Source: Pseudalkalibacillus decolorationis (GTDB taxonomy: Bacteria; Bacillota; Bacilli; Bacillales; Fictibacillaceae). From it: 36,835 nucleotides of DNA. The stretch lies in contig NZ_JANHJQ010000010.1 in assembly GCF_024609785.1 (NCBI RefSeq), positions 153,988 through 190,822 of the forward strand, read 5' to 3'. Positions within the stretch are counted from its first letter, which is position 1. The number at the start of each line of letters is the position of its first letter. Position numbers and translations under genes: made by a program. The notes beneath the pieces were generated by a model, which was not told the origin of the DNA, did no database searches, and saw only the letters and a list, made by a program, of their open reading frames with translations. Shown in pieces: positions 25,752 through 33,185 of this stretch.

Positions 25752-26567
25752 TCACCTCTTTTTTGTTTTTGCAGGTGCTTTTTCTAGGTTGTGTTGGGCT
25801 TTTTTTACAGAACGTTGAACCGAAGCCCGACTATCGTTTTCGAGCGTAGACAGTATCGCCTTTCCTTCAGTAGCATACGACCGCGAGGCAGCGGTAGAAA
25901 ATGCCATCGCAACATTCCACCTTACCTGTTCATCATCTATCGCTGCACATCCCTTCAGCCAAGACAATACCTGTTCTGGATATCGCTTCATCAAGCCATC
26001 CCCTATTGCGAATGGCCCTAAATTCTTTTTGACATAAACAGAAAAATCTCTCATAAGCGGTTCAATTACTTGTATAAGCCTTGCAGCATAATCCACATTT
26101 AACGCCTTACTTGCGTACATGACGGCAAGTGCTACTGCCCGCCGAACATTTTCCGAATCACTCTTGACCCACTTTATTAAAATGGGATAAAATTCATCAA
26201 ATTGTTTAGCCAATAATTCTCCACAAGCTCCAGCTGCCCATTCTCTCACTTCCCAATTGTCATCATCCGCAATTACTTTTAATAAACTAGTGGTCCGATT
26301 GGGATTTTTCGCATAGATTCCTGGCAGAAGATGGGCGCTGATCTCCTTCGCGGTAGGACTATTATGGGTTCCAAGGTATACCGTTATCCTCTGTCGCTTT
26401 GCTTGATCGTTCTTATAGGTCGATTCAATTAACTTAATTGCTTTTCTTTTAACTTGTGCTGGCGCTGTACCCGCATGTTTTGTTTTATCCTTCTCAATGA
26501 AAGTAATAACCTCTTCCCATTGATCATTATGTAAAAAGGTCTTCAATGTTTCTCTCCACTCATTCAT
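25752..26567 (-). CDS. HEAT-repeat protein, DNA alkylation repair (AlkD-like)
   Basis: About 271 residues from the ATG at 26567; AAGGAGAA lies about nine bases upstream, and an in-frame TTG seven codons earlier would overlap that site. The protein is all-helical with repeated HEAT-like units carrying W-E-V-R-E-W, ENVRRAVALAV and EQVRWNVAMAF signatures, and a basic C-terminal tail (KAPAKTKKR). This fits the DNA alkylation repair glycosylase superfamily (AlkC/AlkD), which removes N3- and N7-alkylpurines without base flipping. The catalytic Asp/Trp pair of AlkD is not clearly identifiable by eye, so it could be a non-enzymatic HEAT-repeat relative. It is first in a two-gene minus-strand operon with the tandem-GNAT gene. 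Confidence 0.65.
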   Translation of the reverse strand: MNEWRETLKTFLHNDQWEEVITFIEKDKTKHAGTAPAQVKRKAIKLIESTYKNDQAKRQRITVYLGTHNSPTAKEISAHLLPGIYAKNPNRTTSLLKVIADDDNWEVREWAAGACGELLAKQFDEFYPILIKWVKSDSENVRRAVALAVMYASKALNVDYAARLIQVIEPLMRDFSVYVKKNLGPFAIGDGLMKRYPEQVLSWLKGCAAIDDEQVRWNVAMAFSTAASRSYATEGKAILSTLENDSRASVQRSVKKAQHNLEKAPAKTKKR

Positions 26568-26635
26568 ACGAAGTAATTCTCCTTCCAAACTCCCCGTCTA
26601 TTTATCGACAGTAGAGACACAATAATCATCTTGGC

Positions 26636-26664
26636 TTTCTTTAACAGAACGAACGTCTTATAAT
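26636..26664 (+). promoter_or_regulatory. Probable promoter for the membrane protein/O-methyltransferase pair
   Basis: A perfect TATAAT at 26659-26664, followed by AAAA, lies about 65 bases before the membrane-protein ATG. The -35 is weak (TTTCTT, 17 bases upstream). It lies in the divergent gap opposite the AlkD-like gene. Confidence 0.4.
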
Positions 26665-26727
26665 AAAAAGGTAGTTAAGGTCTTCAGAATGAAACACCAC
26701 CTGACCAAAATAGATGGAGGTCCGAAT

Positions 26728-27192
26728 ATGAATACTCGTAAACCTGTACAGTACCTTCTTCATTTAGTTCTTTATGGAGCCGTAATACTGCTTGGCTTTA
26801 AACTAGAGGGACTCCTCCAATTAAGGGCAGAGGAAAATTTTCTAATCACTCCCTATTTCTATTACTCCTTGTTCTTTCCAATCCTGCTAGGTACGTTATT
26901 AGCAATCCCAAAAGCAGCACAATCGCATAAGAAAAACTCGAAAGTAAAAATCAATTGGGCAAAATTATTCATATTTGGAATTCCTTCGCTATTAATCTTA
27001 CTTTTTCCTGCCTATTATTTTACACTGATGACATGGGGTACTCTAATCCCTTTCGCAACCCTGTTATACGGAAACATAAAGCTGCACTTTCTATCTGGAC
27101 TGATATTGGGTTATATAATAATAGACAGTTTGGAATACGTAACTGAGAATAATAATTCTATAGTCAGAGAGGATGATATGGATGGAGCTTGA
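26728..27192 (+). CDS. Small integral membrane protein, unknown function
   Basis: 154 residues from the ATG at 26728, chosen because ATGGAGG lies seven bases upstream; an in-frame ATG at 26689 has no such site. Four hydrophobic segments are visible (about residues 8-26, 42-60, 80-102 and 109-132), with a basic KKNSKVK loop in the middle and an acidic C-terminal tail. There is no recognisable catalytic motif or named family. It overlaps the O-methyltransferase start by 11 bases, so the two are translated from one transcript. Its function is unknown. Confidence 0.75.
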   Translation: MNTRKPVQYLLHLVLYGAVILLGFKLEGLLQLRAEENFLITPYFYYSLFFPILLGTLLAIPKAAQSHKKNSKVKINWAKLFIFGIPSLLILLFPAYYFTLMTWGTLIPFATLLYGNIKLHFLSGLILGYIIIDSLEYVTENNNSIVREDDMDGA

Positions 27193-27820
27193 ACAATATA
27201 TCCAGTCCGTTTTTATTGGGAAAGATGCTTTGGATGACCACGCAAAAATCACGAAGGCCATTGAGGATCGAGGGATGCCAACCATCTCTGTTGCTCCTGA
27301 AACCGGAAAATTGCTTACATTGCTCGTTAAAATGACCGGGGCTAAAAAACTTTTAGAAATTGGAGCATTAGGAGGGTACAGTGGGATTTGCTTATTACGT
27401 GGCACAGGAAAAGCCGGTCACCTAACATCACTTGAACTCGTAGAAAGTTATGCTGATGCTGCCCGAGAGCACGTCCATCAGGCCGGATTTAATAATCAGG
27501 TTTCTTACAAAATCGGCCCGGCTTTAGCTTCTTTGCAAGCACTTGTTTCGGAAAAAGAGTGCTATGATTTCTTTTTTATAGATGCAGATAAAGATAATTA
27601 TGTTAACTATTTAGACTTATGTATACAATTAGCTAATTCTGGCGCAATTATTTGCGGTGATAATACGCTTTGGGATATGCAGGTTTTGGATTCTAAGTTC
27701 CAAGACACAAATACGAAAGGGATAAGGTCTTTTAATGAAGCGATTTCCAGCCATCCTAGGCTTGAAAGCATTCTGATTCCTATCGGCGATGGTCTTACAA
27801 TTGCAAGATTAACAGATTAA
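27182..27820 (+). CDS. SAM-dependent O-methyltransferase (caffeoyl-CoA OMT-like)
   Basis: About 212 residues, the usual size for this bacterial family. The ATG at 27182 is preferred, with GAGAGGA eight bases upstream; the ATG at 27173 sits on that site. SAM-binding motif I is LLEIGALGGYSGICL (near 56-70), the acidic ribose contact is in SLELVESYADAAREH, and the metal-site motif FFIDADKDNYVNYLD resembles the Mg-binding Asp-Asp-Asn set of class I catechol/caffeoyl-CoA O-methyltransferases. It ends with an aromatic-rich NTLWDMQV segment and DGLTIARL. In bacteria these enzymes methylate catechol-type or tRNA hydroxyuridine substrates (TrmR-like); which applies here is unclear. It is translationally coupled to the preceding membrane protein. 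Confidence 0.88.
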   Translation: MELEQYIQSVFIGKDALDDHAKITKAIEDRGMPTISVAPETGKLLTLLVKMTGAKKLLEIGALGGYSGICLLRGTGKAGHLTSLELVESYADAAREHVHQAGFNNQVSYKIGPALASLQALVSEKECYDFFFIDADKDNYVNYLDLCIQLANSGAIICGDNTLWDMQVLDSKFQDTNTKGIRSFNEAISSHPRLESILIPIGDGLTIARLTD

Positions 27821-28034
27821 AGAATTTTTTATAAATTGAACCAATTTCATAATTCCATGATTTAAAGAAACACAAACTCGCAGAATTAAGTTTTATCTTA
27901 AATTTTTTAATTTTATGCAGCTTGTTGTTGATTTAAAATGGCATTGATACGGTCTGTAGCTAATTTTGAAGCATTATAAACTAAAATCACTAGGTCATTG
28001 GCACGTTTTCAACTTTACGGTAGGGGGCATGGCG

Positions 28035-28442
28035 ATGAATAAAAATAACACTTCCCTTTTATGGCTTCCAAAACTAGCTGGAGGTTTGCTGATCTTTATG
28101 GGTCTTTTTCATACCATTGTGTCAATCATTGTAGACCAAAATATGTGGAAACAGTTTATACTGTCCGGCTTCTGGAACTCAGTTGTCCCACCTTGGGAAA
28201 GTCGCAACATTGTGTTTCAGCGAAATTTTTGGACTTCGATTGGAAGCTTATGTATTCCATCTGCTTTATTGGGTGGTTATCTTATATGGAGTATTCGACA
28301 AGGTTATACAATTCCAGCTTTTCTAGTTTGGGGAATTTTATTATATGGTGTAATATCTTCCATACTTATGCCTATTTCAGGTTTTTGGTTTCTAGTGATA
28401 GCAGCTCTGTTATTGATTATTTATCAAATCCGAATAAAATAA
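28035..28442 (+). CDS. Four-helix membrane protein, DUF6463-like
   Basis: About 135 residues from the ATG at 28035; TAGGGGG lies seven bases upstream, whereas the ATG at 28029 is too close to it. Four membrane segments are visible: PKLAGGLLIFMGLFHTIVS at the N terminus, a middle helix with CIPSALLGGYLIW, then a third and fourth helix near the C terminus. The early GLFH histidine and conserved WNSVVPPWE loop resemble small membrane proteins grouped as DUF6463, with unknown function. It stands alone with about 215 bases before and 690 bases after without another gene. I see no clear terminator. Confidence 0.75.
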   Translation: MNKNNTSLLWLPKLAGGLLIFMGLFHTIVSIIVDQNMWKQFILSGFWNSVVPPWESRNIVFQRNFWTSIGSLCIPSALLGGYLIWSIRQGYTIPAFLVWGILLYGVISSILMPISGFWFLVIAALLLIIYQIRIK

Positions 28443-28691
28443 AGCATATGCCCCCAAATTGAAACCTTATTTTTAGATTGTGTGATATGTTTCAGATCAG
28501 CAGTTATCAGCTACCACTCTTCTTAGTTATGAACTTACCCAAGCCCTAATTTATGAAATTGATTCAATTGAAAACAGGAATATGAACTACCTTTATCTTT
28601 CTGTATATGTTTCATTACTATGAGGTTGTGGTAATTATACCTATAGCAACCTTTCAAACAATCAATGAACATAAAGGCAAAGATAATTTTG

Positions 28692-28721
28692 TTGACAGAC
28701 AAGCCAGTTGCTATGTATACT
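28692..28721 (+). promoter_or_regulatory. SigA promoter of the ykoY riboswitch transcript
   Basis: Perfect -35 TTGACA at 28692-28697, an 18-base spacer and -10 TATACT at 28716-28721, directly upstream of the riboswitch aptamer. Confidence 0.85.
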
Positions 28722-28734
28722 AACCGTAGAATTT

Positions 28735-28828
28735 CAAAGGGGAGTAGCTTTTACAATAAAGTCGTCATTTCAGAGGAAATCCCTCTCGGCTTTATTGGCA
28801 ACGATACGTTGTTAGCAAGACCTTTGCC
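28735..28828 (+). ncRNA. yybP-ykoY manganese riboswitch
   Basis: The aptamer opens with CAAAGGGGAGTAGC and closes with AGCAAGACCTTTG; CAAAGG and CCTTTG form the P1 stem. The conserved GGGGAGTAGC start, a GTCGTCATTTCAGAGGAAAT arm and the loop TTGGCAACGATACG correspond to the Mn-binding yybP-ykoY class. The P1 3' strand is also the 5' arm of the terminator that follows, giving a genetic ON switch when Mn is bound. The downstream gene is a YkoY/TerC exporter-like protein, as expected for this class. Confidence 0.88.
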
Positions 28829-28850
28829 TCGAATGGTAAAGGTCTTTTTC
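28818..28850 (+). terminator. Riboswitch expression-platform terminator
   Basis: GACCTTTGCC pairs with GGTAAAGGTC (one G-U pair) with a TTTTT tail. Its 5' arm overlaps the riboswitch P1 strand, so aptamer and terminator are mutually exclusive. Confidence 0.9.
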
Positions 28851-28854
28851 TATT

Positions 28855-28889
28855 TAGACTTGATCCATTCGGGACCAAGTCTTTTTTTA
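28855..28889 (+). terminator. Second tandem terminator
   Basis: AGACTTG(G)-type stem: AGACTTGATCC / GGGACCAAGTCT with loop ATTC, then TTTTTTT. It directly follows the riboswitch terminator and would block read-through to ykoY unless antitermination or a promoter inside the next repeat helps. Confidence 0.85.
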
Positions 28890-28893
28890 GTGG

Positions 28894-29102
28894 TTGTTCA
28901 AAAAGTCCGGTAAAAATAGCTGTCGTATTTCTTCGTTGTTCGGTCTCTCCGGTCCTCACGTATTAATCTTATACGCTGTGGTCCTCGAGACTGTCACGCC
29001 TCGGGCTCACAGGACGTGAGTCAGTTCAACGTTGTAACAGGACGTTACGTCTTTAGTTGAACTTCATATATGACGGCTCTTTTTATCCTCCTTTTTGAAC
29101 AC
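28894..29102 (+). repeat. MITE-like dispersed repeat C with inverted ends
   Basis: GTTCAAAAAG (28896-28905) and CTTTTTGAAC (29091-29100) form perfect inverted ends. The similarity extends inward for about 35 bases (GGTAAAAATAGCTGTCGTAT against GGATAAAAAGAGCCGTCATAT). The inner part has further arms such as CTCACG / CGTGAG. It resembles a repeat common between genes in Bacillus relatives, from memory. It lies between the Mn riboswitch/terminators and the ykoY start codon. Confidence 0.8.
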
Positions 29103-29131
29103 GTACTTTAGATGGAGAAAGGAGAATGATC

Positions 29132-29953
29132 ATGGAATCTTTATGGCTAGAGTATGCATGGACCCTGTTGATCCTGATTGGTCTTGAAGGGTTATTATCA
29201 GCTGACAATGCATTGGTCATGGCCGTTATGGTCAAACACCTCCCGAAGGAACAACGTAAAAAGGCACTCTTCTATGGAATACTCGGTGCTTTTATCTTCC
29301 GTTTCGGGGCACTATTCGCTATTTCTTACCTCGTCAATGTTTGGCAAATCCAAGCGATTGGTGCAGCTTATTTAATTTATATCGGTGCTAAACACATCTA
29401 TAAACAATATAGAGATAAAAACAAGCCAAAACAGGAAGAACCAACGGAACAAGAGGTTAGTTCAAAAGGTTTCTGGAAAACAGTCGTTCAGGTGGAACTT
29501 GCTGATCTCGCCTTTGCAGTTGATTCAATTTTAGCTGCCGTTGCACTGGCAATCGCACTACCCGGTACACCATTACCAGAGATAGGCGGAATGGACGGAG
29601 GGCAATTTCTTGTCATCTTTACAGGGGGATTAATCGGACTATTGTTGATCCGTACTGCTGCAACCTATATTTCTAAAGTGTTGAAGAAGCGTCCGGGACT
29701 GGAAACTGCTGCTTACTTGATCGTTGCTTGGGTAGGGGTTAAACTTGTTGCCCACACATTAGCTCATCCGGACATCGCAGTATTATCCGAAGGCTTTACA
29801 CACAGCATAGCCTGGAAGTTATCCTTCTATGGTGTACTTGTAGGTATTGCTATAGGTGGATGGATTATTTCGGGCAGAAACCAAACATTGGATTCTGACG
29901 AGGAAGCAGAGGATGAAAACTCGTCTAAAAAAAATGAAGTTGAGAATGCTTAA
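29132..29953 (+). CDS. ykoY: TerC-family membrane protein YkoY, manganese export
   Basis: About 273 residues from the ATG at 29132, seven bases after AAAGGAG; the ATG at 29126 is too close to that site. TerC proteins have seven or eight helices; here the paired acidic motifs LLSADNALVMAVMV (near 22-35) and VELADLAFAVDSILAAVALA (near 120-140) are both present. These acidic residues coordinate the transported metal. A charged loop (KNKPKQEEPTEQEV) lies between the halves and the C-terminal tail is acidic. The upstream yybP-ykoY riboswitch indicates induction by Mn, and YkoY relatives metalate exported enzymes or export Mn. A repeat C copy separates the riboswitch from this gene. Confidence 0.93.
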   Translation: MESLWLEYAWTLLILIGLEGLLSADNALVMAVMVKHLPKEQRKKALFYGILGAFIFRFGALFAISYLVNVWQIQAIGAAYLIYIGAKHIYKQYRDKNKPKQEEPTEQEVSSKGFWKTVVQVELADLAFAVDSILAAVALAIALPGTPLPEIGGMDGGQFLVIFTGGLIGLLLIRTAATYISKVLKKRPGLETAAYLIVAWVGVKLVAHTLAHPDIAVLSEGFTHSIAWKLSFYGVLVGIAIGGWIISGRNQTLDSDEEAEDENSSKKNEVENA

Positions 29954-29963
29954 AGCTTTGTAG

Positions 29964-30170
29964 TAAGAAAAGCGCAAGCGCCCTGGGTAGCCACGAAGGT
30001 AACTGGAAGGCAACTGAGGAGGCTCGAACCAAACTCTGTTTGGTCCTGCGTGGGAATACACATGATGTAAATCAGTGTGTTGCCGCCGGAAGGGGACTGA
30101 AGTGATCCAAGTGGCTGGGCGCTGGAGCTAGACATTGCCTCTTTGCATCAAAATTTTATACTTTCTTACC
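29964..30170 (+). repeat. Dispersed repeat A, copy 3 (full length)
   Basis: Begins TAAGAAAAGCGCAAGCGCCC and ends GGGCGCTGGAGCTAGACA plus TTTTATACTTTCTTA. About 207 bp; matches 1159-1364 (reverse) and 1-84. It fills the 3' flank of ykoY. I see no gene in it. Confidence 0.85.
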
Positions 30171-30176
30171 TCTCAA

Positions 30177-30210
30177 GAAAAAGGAGTTGACTCTAGGTCA
30201 GCTCCTTTTG
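30177..30210. terminator. Bidirectional terminator between ykoY and cotJC
   Basis: AAAAGGAGTTGAC / GTCAGCTCCTTTT with loop TCTAG. On the minus strand a TTTTT run follows, serving cotJC; on the plus strand TTTTG follows. Confidence 0.85.
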
Positions 30211-30214
30211 TAAA

Positions 30215-30784
30215 TTAGAAGACTTTCTTACGTCCTTGGTCCTCTTTAAGGATTTCTACTGCTTCACGGAAACGTTGTGAATGGACAATCTCACGTTCTC
30301 GTAGAAAACTTAAGCTGTCAATAATATCTGGATCATCACTCATATTAATAAGCCATTGATAAGTAGCTCTTGCTTTTTCCTCAGCAGCGATGTCTTCATA
30401 CAAATCAGTAATCGGATCTCCTTTTGCTTGAATATAGGTTGCAGTGAAAGGTGCTCCGGCGGCATTATGATAAAATAAAGCTTTATCGTGGTCAGCATAA
30501 TGTGCGCCCAATCCCGCTTCTTTCATTTCTTCTGCCGTTGCATCTTTCGTTAATTTATAAACCATTGTAGCGATCATTTCTAAATGGGCAAACTCCTCTG
30601 TCCCAATATCAGTTAGGAGACCGATTATTTTATCTGGAATTGTATAGCGTTGATTTAAATAACGTAGTGCTGCCGCAAGCTCTCCATCTGCACCACCGTA
30701 TTGTTCGATCAGAAATTTAGCCATCATTGGATCACATTTACTTACCTTTACAGGATATTGAAGCTTTTTTTCATAAATCCACAT
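30215..30784 (-). CDS. cotJC: Spore coat protein CotJC, manganese catalase family
   Basis: 189 residues, the normal CotJC length. The four-helix bundle of the Mn-catalase family is visible with metal-ligand glutamates and histidines in GELAAALRYLNQRY, GTEEFAHLEMIA, AAEEKARATYQWL and REREIVHSQRF. It is a small-molecule-scavenging or structural coat protein laid down in the developing forespore by the mother cell. GGAGGTTAG precedes the ATG. It is the last gene of cotJABC, 44 bases after cotJB, and ends in a strong hairpin. In B. subtilis the operon depends on SigE; I could not fix a clear SigE promoter here. Confidence 0.95.
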   Translation of the reverse strand: MWIYEKKLQYPVKVSKCDPMMAKFLIEQYGGADGELAAALRYLNQRYTIPDKIIGLLTDIGTEEFAHLEMIATMVYKLTKDATAEEMKEAGLGAHYADHDKALFYHNAAGAPFTATYIQAKGDPITDLYEDIAAEEKARATYQWLINMSDDPDIIDSLSFLREREIVHSQRFREAVEILKEDQGRKKVF

Positions 30785-30828
30785 ACGATTTCTCTAACCT
30801 CCTTATAAATTCATTCTTTTTTCTTACA

Positions 30829-31092
30829 TCACATCTGCCAAGGCCAAGGGGGCTGATCCCAATTCCACGGATAGCCAGAATAACTATTCCCATATTGTTG
30901 TAATGGGCCATATTTCGTTTCAATTTGCTGTTTCAGCACCATGCTTTTCTGTGCAAATTCGTTAAATTGCTTGATTGCATCATAGTCTTCAGGATGGGTA
31001 TCAAGATAGAGAGTTAATTCGACGAGTACAAAATCAACCTCTTGAAGCTGTTCCATTAGACGGTAAAATTCTTCTGATAATGTCTTACTCAC
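30829..31092 (-). CDS. cotJB: Spore coat protein CotJB
   Basis: 87 residues from a GTG start that directly follows the cotJA stop (TAG-GTG) with GGAGGAGGAA upstream. The N-terminal ~60 residues are helical (FYRLMEQLQEVDFVLVELTLYLDTHPED, typical of CotJB), and the C-terminal tail is rich in Pro, Trp, Tyr and Gln (WNWDQPPWPWQM). CotJB is a coat component needed for correct assembly of CotJA/CotJC. It is the middle gene of cotJABC with no gap to cotJA, indicating coupled translation. Confidence 0.93.
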   Translation of the reverse strand: MSKTLSEEFYRLMEQLQEVDFVLVELTLYLDTHPEDYDAIKQFNEFAQKSMVLKQQIETKYGPLQQYGNSYSGYPWNWDQPPWPWQM

Positions 31093-31317
31093 CTATTCCT
31101 CCTCCTCTCGAGGCTCATATGGATTCGTATAAGGTGCATACAAAGCGGGCCAAAGTGTCCCCTTTCTTAACGCAGTACTGGGATCGAACTGCTTTAATCC
31201 ATAAGGCTGGAAACCTAAGTAAAGTTGTGGCGGTGTTTCATACGATTTTACTCGTATTGGAGGGCAAGGATCACACGGTCCAATATAGGGACGATAATAT
31301 TTACGATTTGTAGGCAT
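31093..31317 (-). CDS. cotJA: Spore coat protein CotJA
   Basis: 74 residues, Pro- and Tyr-rich, typical of CotJA: the opening YYRPYIGPCDPCPPI, then TPPQLYLGFQPYGLKQFDPSTALRKGTLWPALYAPY, and an acidic end. The two cysteines (CDPC) may allow cross-linking. CotJA is a small coat protein required for CotJC incorporation. GGGAGG lies upstream of the ATG. It is the first gene of the operon, and the 300 bases upstream contain a tandem repeat array instead of a recognisable gene. Confidence 0.93.
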   Translation of the reverse strand: MPTNRKYYRPYIGPCDPCPPIRVKSYETPPQLYLGFQPYGLKQFDPSTALRKGTLWPALYAPYTNPYEPREEEE

Positions 31318-31416
31318 ACTTATGAAACCTCCCTATAAACAAAGTCATTAACACTTTATTCGAGAAAAAAGAAAATTAGACGTAATTGAGGAATTATACT
31401 AGCTAGATCGGCGGTA

Positions 31417-31547
31417 AACTCACTTTGTCCAGCGCTTAACTCATTTTGTCCGGCGCTTAACCCACTTTGTCCGGCGCTTAGCCCACTTCGTTCGGCGCTC
31501 AGCCCCCCTTGTTCGGCACTTAGCTCGCTTTTTCCAGCGCTAATCCG
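31417..31547. repeat. Tandem array of about six 21-bp units
   Basis: Head-to-tail 21-bp units with core TTGTCCGGCGCTTA-ACCCAC. Because the period is a multiple of three, a minus-strand frame reads repeated LSAGQSG-like heptads, but its only start lies in the map terminator and it has no ribosome binding site, so I do not call a gene. The 325 bases between cotJA and map hold only this array and the terminator. Confidence 0.8.
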
Positions 31548-31569
31548 TTTCCTATCTATCATCAAACAC

Positions 31570-31600
31570 GAAAAAACCACAGTTAGCGTGCACTGTGGTA
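31570..31600 (-). terminator. Intrinsic terminator after map
   Basis: Minus strand: ACCACAGT / ACTGTGGT with loop GCACGCTA, then TTTTTT. It lies about 45 bases after the map stop. Confidence 0.85.
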
Positions 31601-31642
31601 ACCTTAAAACTATAATTTTTTACTATCAGAAAGGGATTTGAG

Positions 31643-32395
31643 CTAAATATCTTGATCAGTTAAGATAATCGGGCCTTGGTTTGCAATCGCAACTGTATGT
31701 TCATATTGAGCAGACAACTCTCCGTCAATTGTCCGTGCAGTCCAACCATCCTCTTCAACAAAAGTATGATATGTACCACAATTCAGCATGGGCTCAATAG
31801 TAAGCACCATCCCCTCTTCTAATACTGGTCCTTGTTCAATAGGACCAAAGTGCGGAACATGTGGTGGCTCATGGATCATATCTCCAATACCATGCCCAAT
31901 AAAATCACGAACAACTGAATATCCCTTAGCCACGGCAAACGTTTCAATAGCATTGGCAATATGTCCGATTCGATTACCGACTTTTGCTTGCTCAATGCCT
32001 CTATATAACGCTTCTTTTGTCGTTTTCATCAAACGCTGTCCTTTAGCCGATACATCACCAACAGCATAGGACCAGGCTGAATCCGCTAACCACCCATCAA
32101 GGTTTACCACGAAATCGATTGTAACGATATCACCTTCTGAAAGGGGAGTTGAGGATGGAAAACCATGACAGACCACATCATTTACCGAGGCACAGGTTGC
32201 AAATTGATACCCCTGATAGCCCTTTTGTTCAGGTAAAGCATCGTGCATTTTTAAGTATGATTCCACAAAGTGATCGATGTCCTTGGTAGTAACTCCAGGA
32301 CGTATTCGTTTATTAATTTCATTATGACAGGCGGCAAGAAGTTTACCTGCTTTATGCATTGCCTCTATCTCTTGGTGAGTCTTACGTGTAATCAC
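31643..32395 (-). CDS. map: Type I methionine aminopeptidase
   Basis: 250 residues from a GTG start with GGGGGGAT upstream; typical length for the enzyme. Metal ligands are visible in order: the first Asp in IVTIDFVV, the second in DSAWSYAV, the His in FIGHGIGD, Glu in TIEPM and Glu in QYEHT, with the substrate-binding His in VCHGFP. It removes the initiator methionine from nascent proteins. It has no N-terminal zinc finger. Bacilli often carry two map genes; this one is outside the ribosomal protein cluster, so it is likely the additional copy. It may be co-transcribed with the VTT-domain gene 84 bases upstream. Confidence 0.95.
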   Translation of the reverse strand: MITRKTHQEIEAMHKAGKLLAACHNEINKRIRPGVTTKDIDHFVESYLKMHDALPEQKGYQGYQFATCASVNDVVCHGFPSSTPLSEGDIVTIDFVVNLDGWLADSAWSYAVGDVSAKGQRLMKTTKEALYRGIEQAKVGNRIGHIANAIETFAVAKGYSVVRDFIGHGIGDMIHEPPHVPHFGPIEQGPVLEEGMVLTIEPMLNCGTYHTFVEEDGWTARTIDGELSAQYEHTVAIANQGPIILTDQDI

Positions 32396-32479
32396 CTTTC
32401 ATCCCCCCAAAGGATTTCTATTCCTATATCCTATTTAGCCTAATCGATATGTATTCATATTAGGAAATGGCACCCTTAT

Positions 32480-33103
32480 TTACATTTTAGATTTAAGCGG
32501 TTTTTGTAATTTTCGCTCTAAAATTTTACCTACCAACCATAAGGCAACGATTCCTGATCCTATAAATATCATTTTTAGCGGTTCCCGAATAATCGAGAAA
32601 AAATCGTGCCCTATATATGATATAAAAAACACCATTACCAACTTTCCTAGACCTACTGCAAGCATGTATGTAAGTGTATTGATTTTTGATAACCCGGAAA
32701 CAACGTTGATCAATGCTGATGGGGTGAACGGAAAACAGTATAAAAGAAACAAAAAACCAAACCCTTTTCGCTCAACCCATGTTAGTAAAGACTGTGTTTT
32801 CTGATGCTTTGCGATAAACCTCATAAAACGCTGTTGCCCAAATCTACGGACGATATGAAAGACAATAACTGATCCTAAAACTGTTCCAATCCATGAAAAT
32901 AATACCCCCCAGAAAAATCCGTAGGCAGCTGCATTTCCAGCCACAAAAAGAAACAACGGAAGAATTGGGAAGAGCGCTTCAAGCATTGGTAAAAGGATCC
33001 CTGGTAAAGGTCCAAGATCCTGATATTCATCTAGCCATCTTAAAATATCTTCTTGCGATAGCTCTGTAAAAAAATACTTTATCTTATCCCATTGCGAACT
33101 CAT
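32480..33103 (-). CDS. VTT-domain (TVP38/TMEM64/DedA-like) membrane protein
   Basis: 207 residues with AAGGAGAA upstream of the ATG. The VTT core is visible: LEALFPILPLFLFVAGNAAAYGF, then the conserved WGVLFSWIGTVLGSVIVFHIVRRFG, a CFPFTPSALINVVSGLS reentrant segment and two C-terminal helices. Such proteins are lipid transporters/scramblases or involved in membrane homeostasis in bacteria; the B. subtilis relatives are YdjX-Z and YtxB-type proteins. It lies upstream of map on the same strand (84-base gap). Confidence 0.9.
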   Translation of the reverse strand: MSSQWDKIKYFFTELSQEDILRWLDEYQDLGPLPGILLPMLEALFPILPLFLFVAGNAAAYGFFWGVLFSWIGTVLGSVIVFHIVRRFGQQRFMRFIAKHQKTQSLLTWVERKGFGFLFLLYCFPFTPSALINVVSGLSKINTLTYMLAVGLGKLVMVFFISYIGHDFFSIIREPLKMIFIGSGIVALWLVGKILERKLQKPLKSKM

Positions 33104-33185
33104 TAGCTTTCTCCTTCATGACACATCTGCAATCCGATTCGTATGACTATTAATATATCACAAAGCATGACTATGTATAAGTAAA

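Noticed and set aside
27913-27990. Minus-strand 25-codon frame ending in NAILNQQQAA
   Set aside because: It could be the tail of a decayed transposase or other gene, but it is too short, lacks a ribosome binding site and has no recognisable domain.
28665-28913. Plus-strand 82-codon frame between the membrane protein and ykoY
   Set aside because: It runs through the SigA promoter, Mn riboswitch and tandem terminators, which explain the sequence better.
31356-31580. Minus-strand frame reading LSAGQ-type heptad repeats (74 codons)
   Set aside because: It is a by-product of the 21-bp tandem array. Its GTG start lies within the map terminator hairpin and it has no ribosome binding site.
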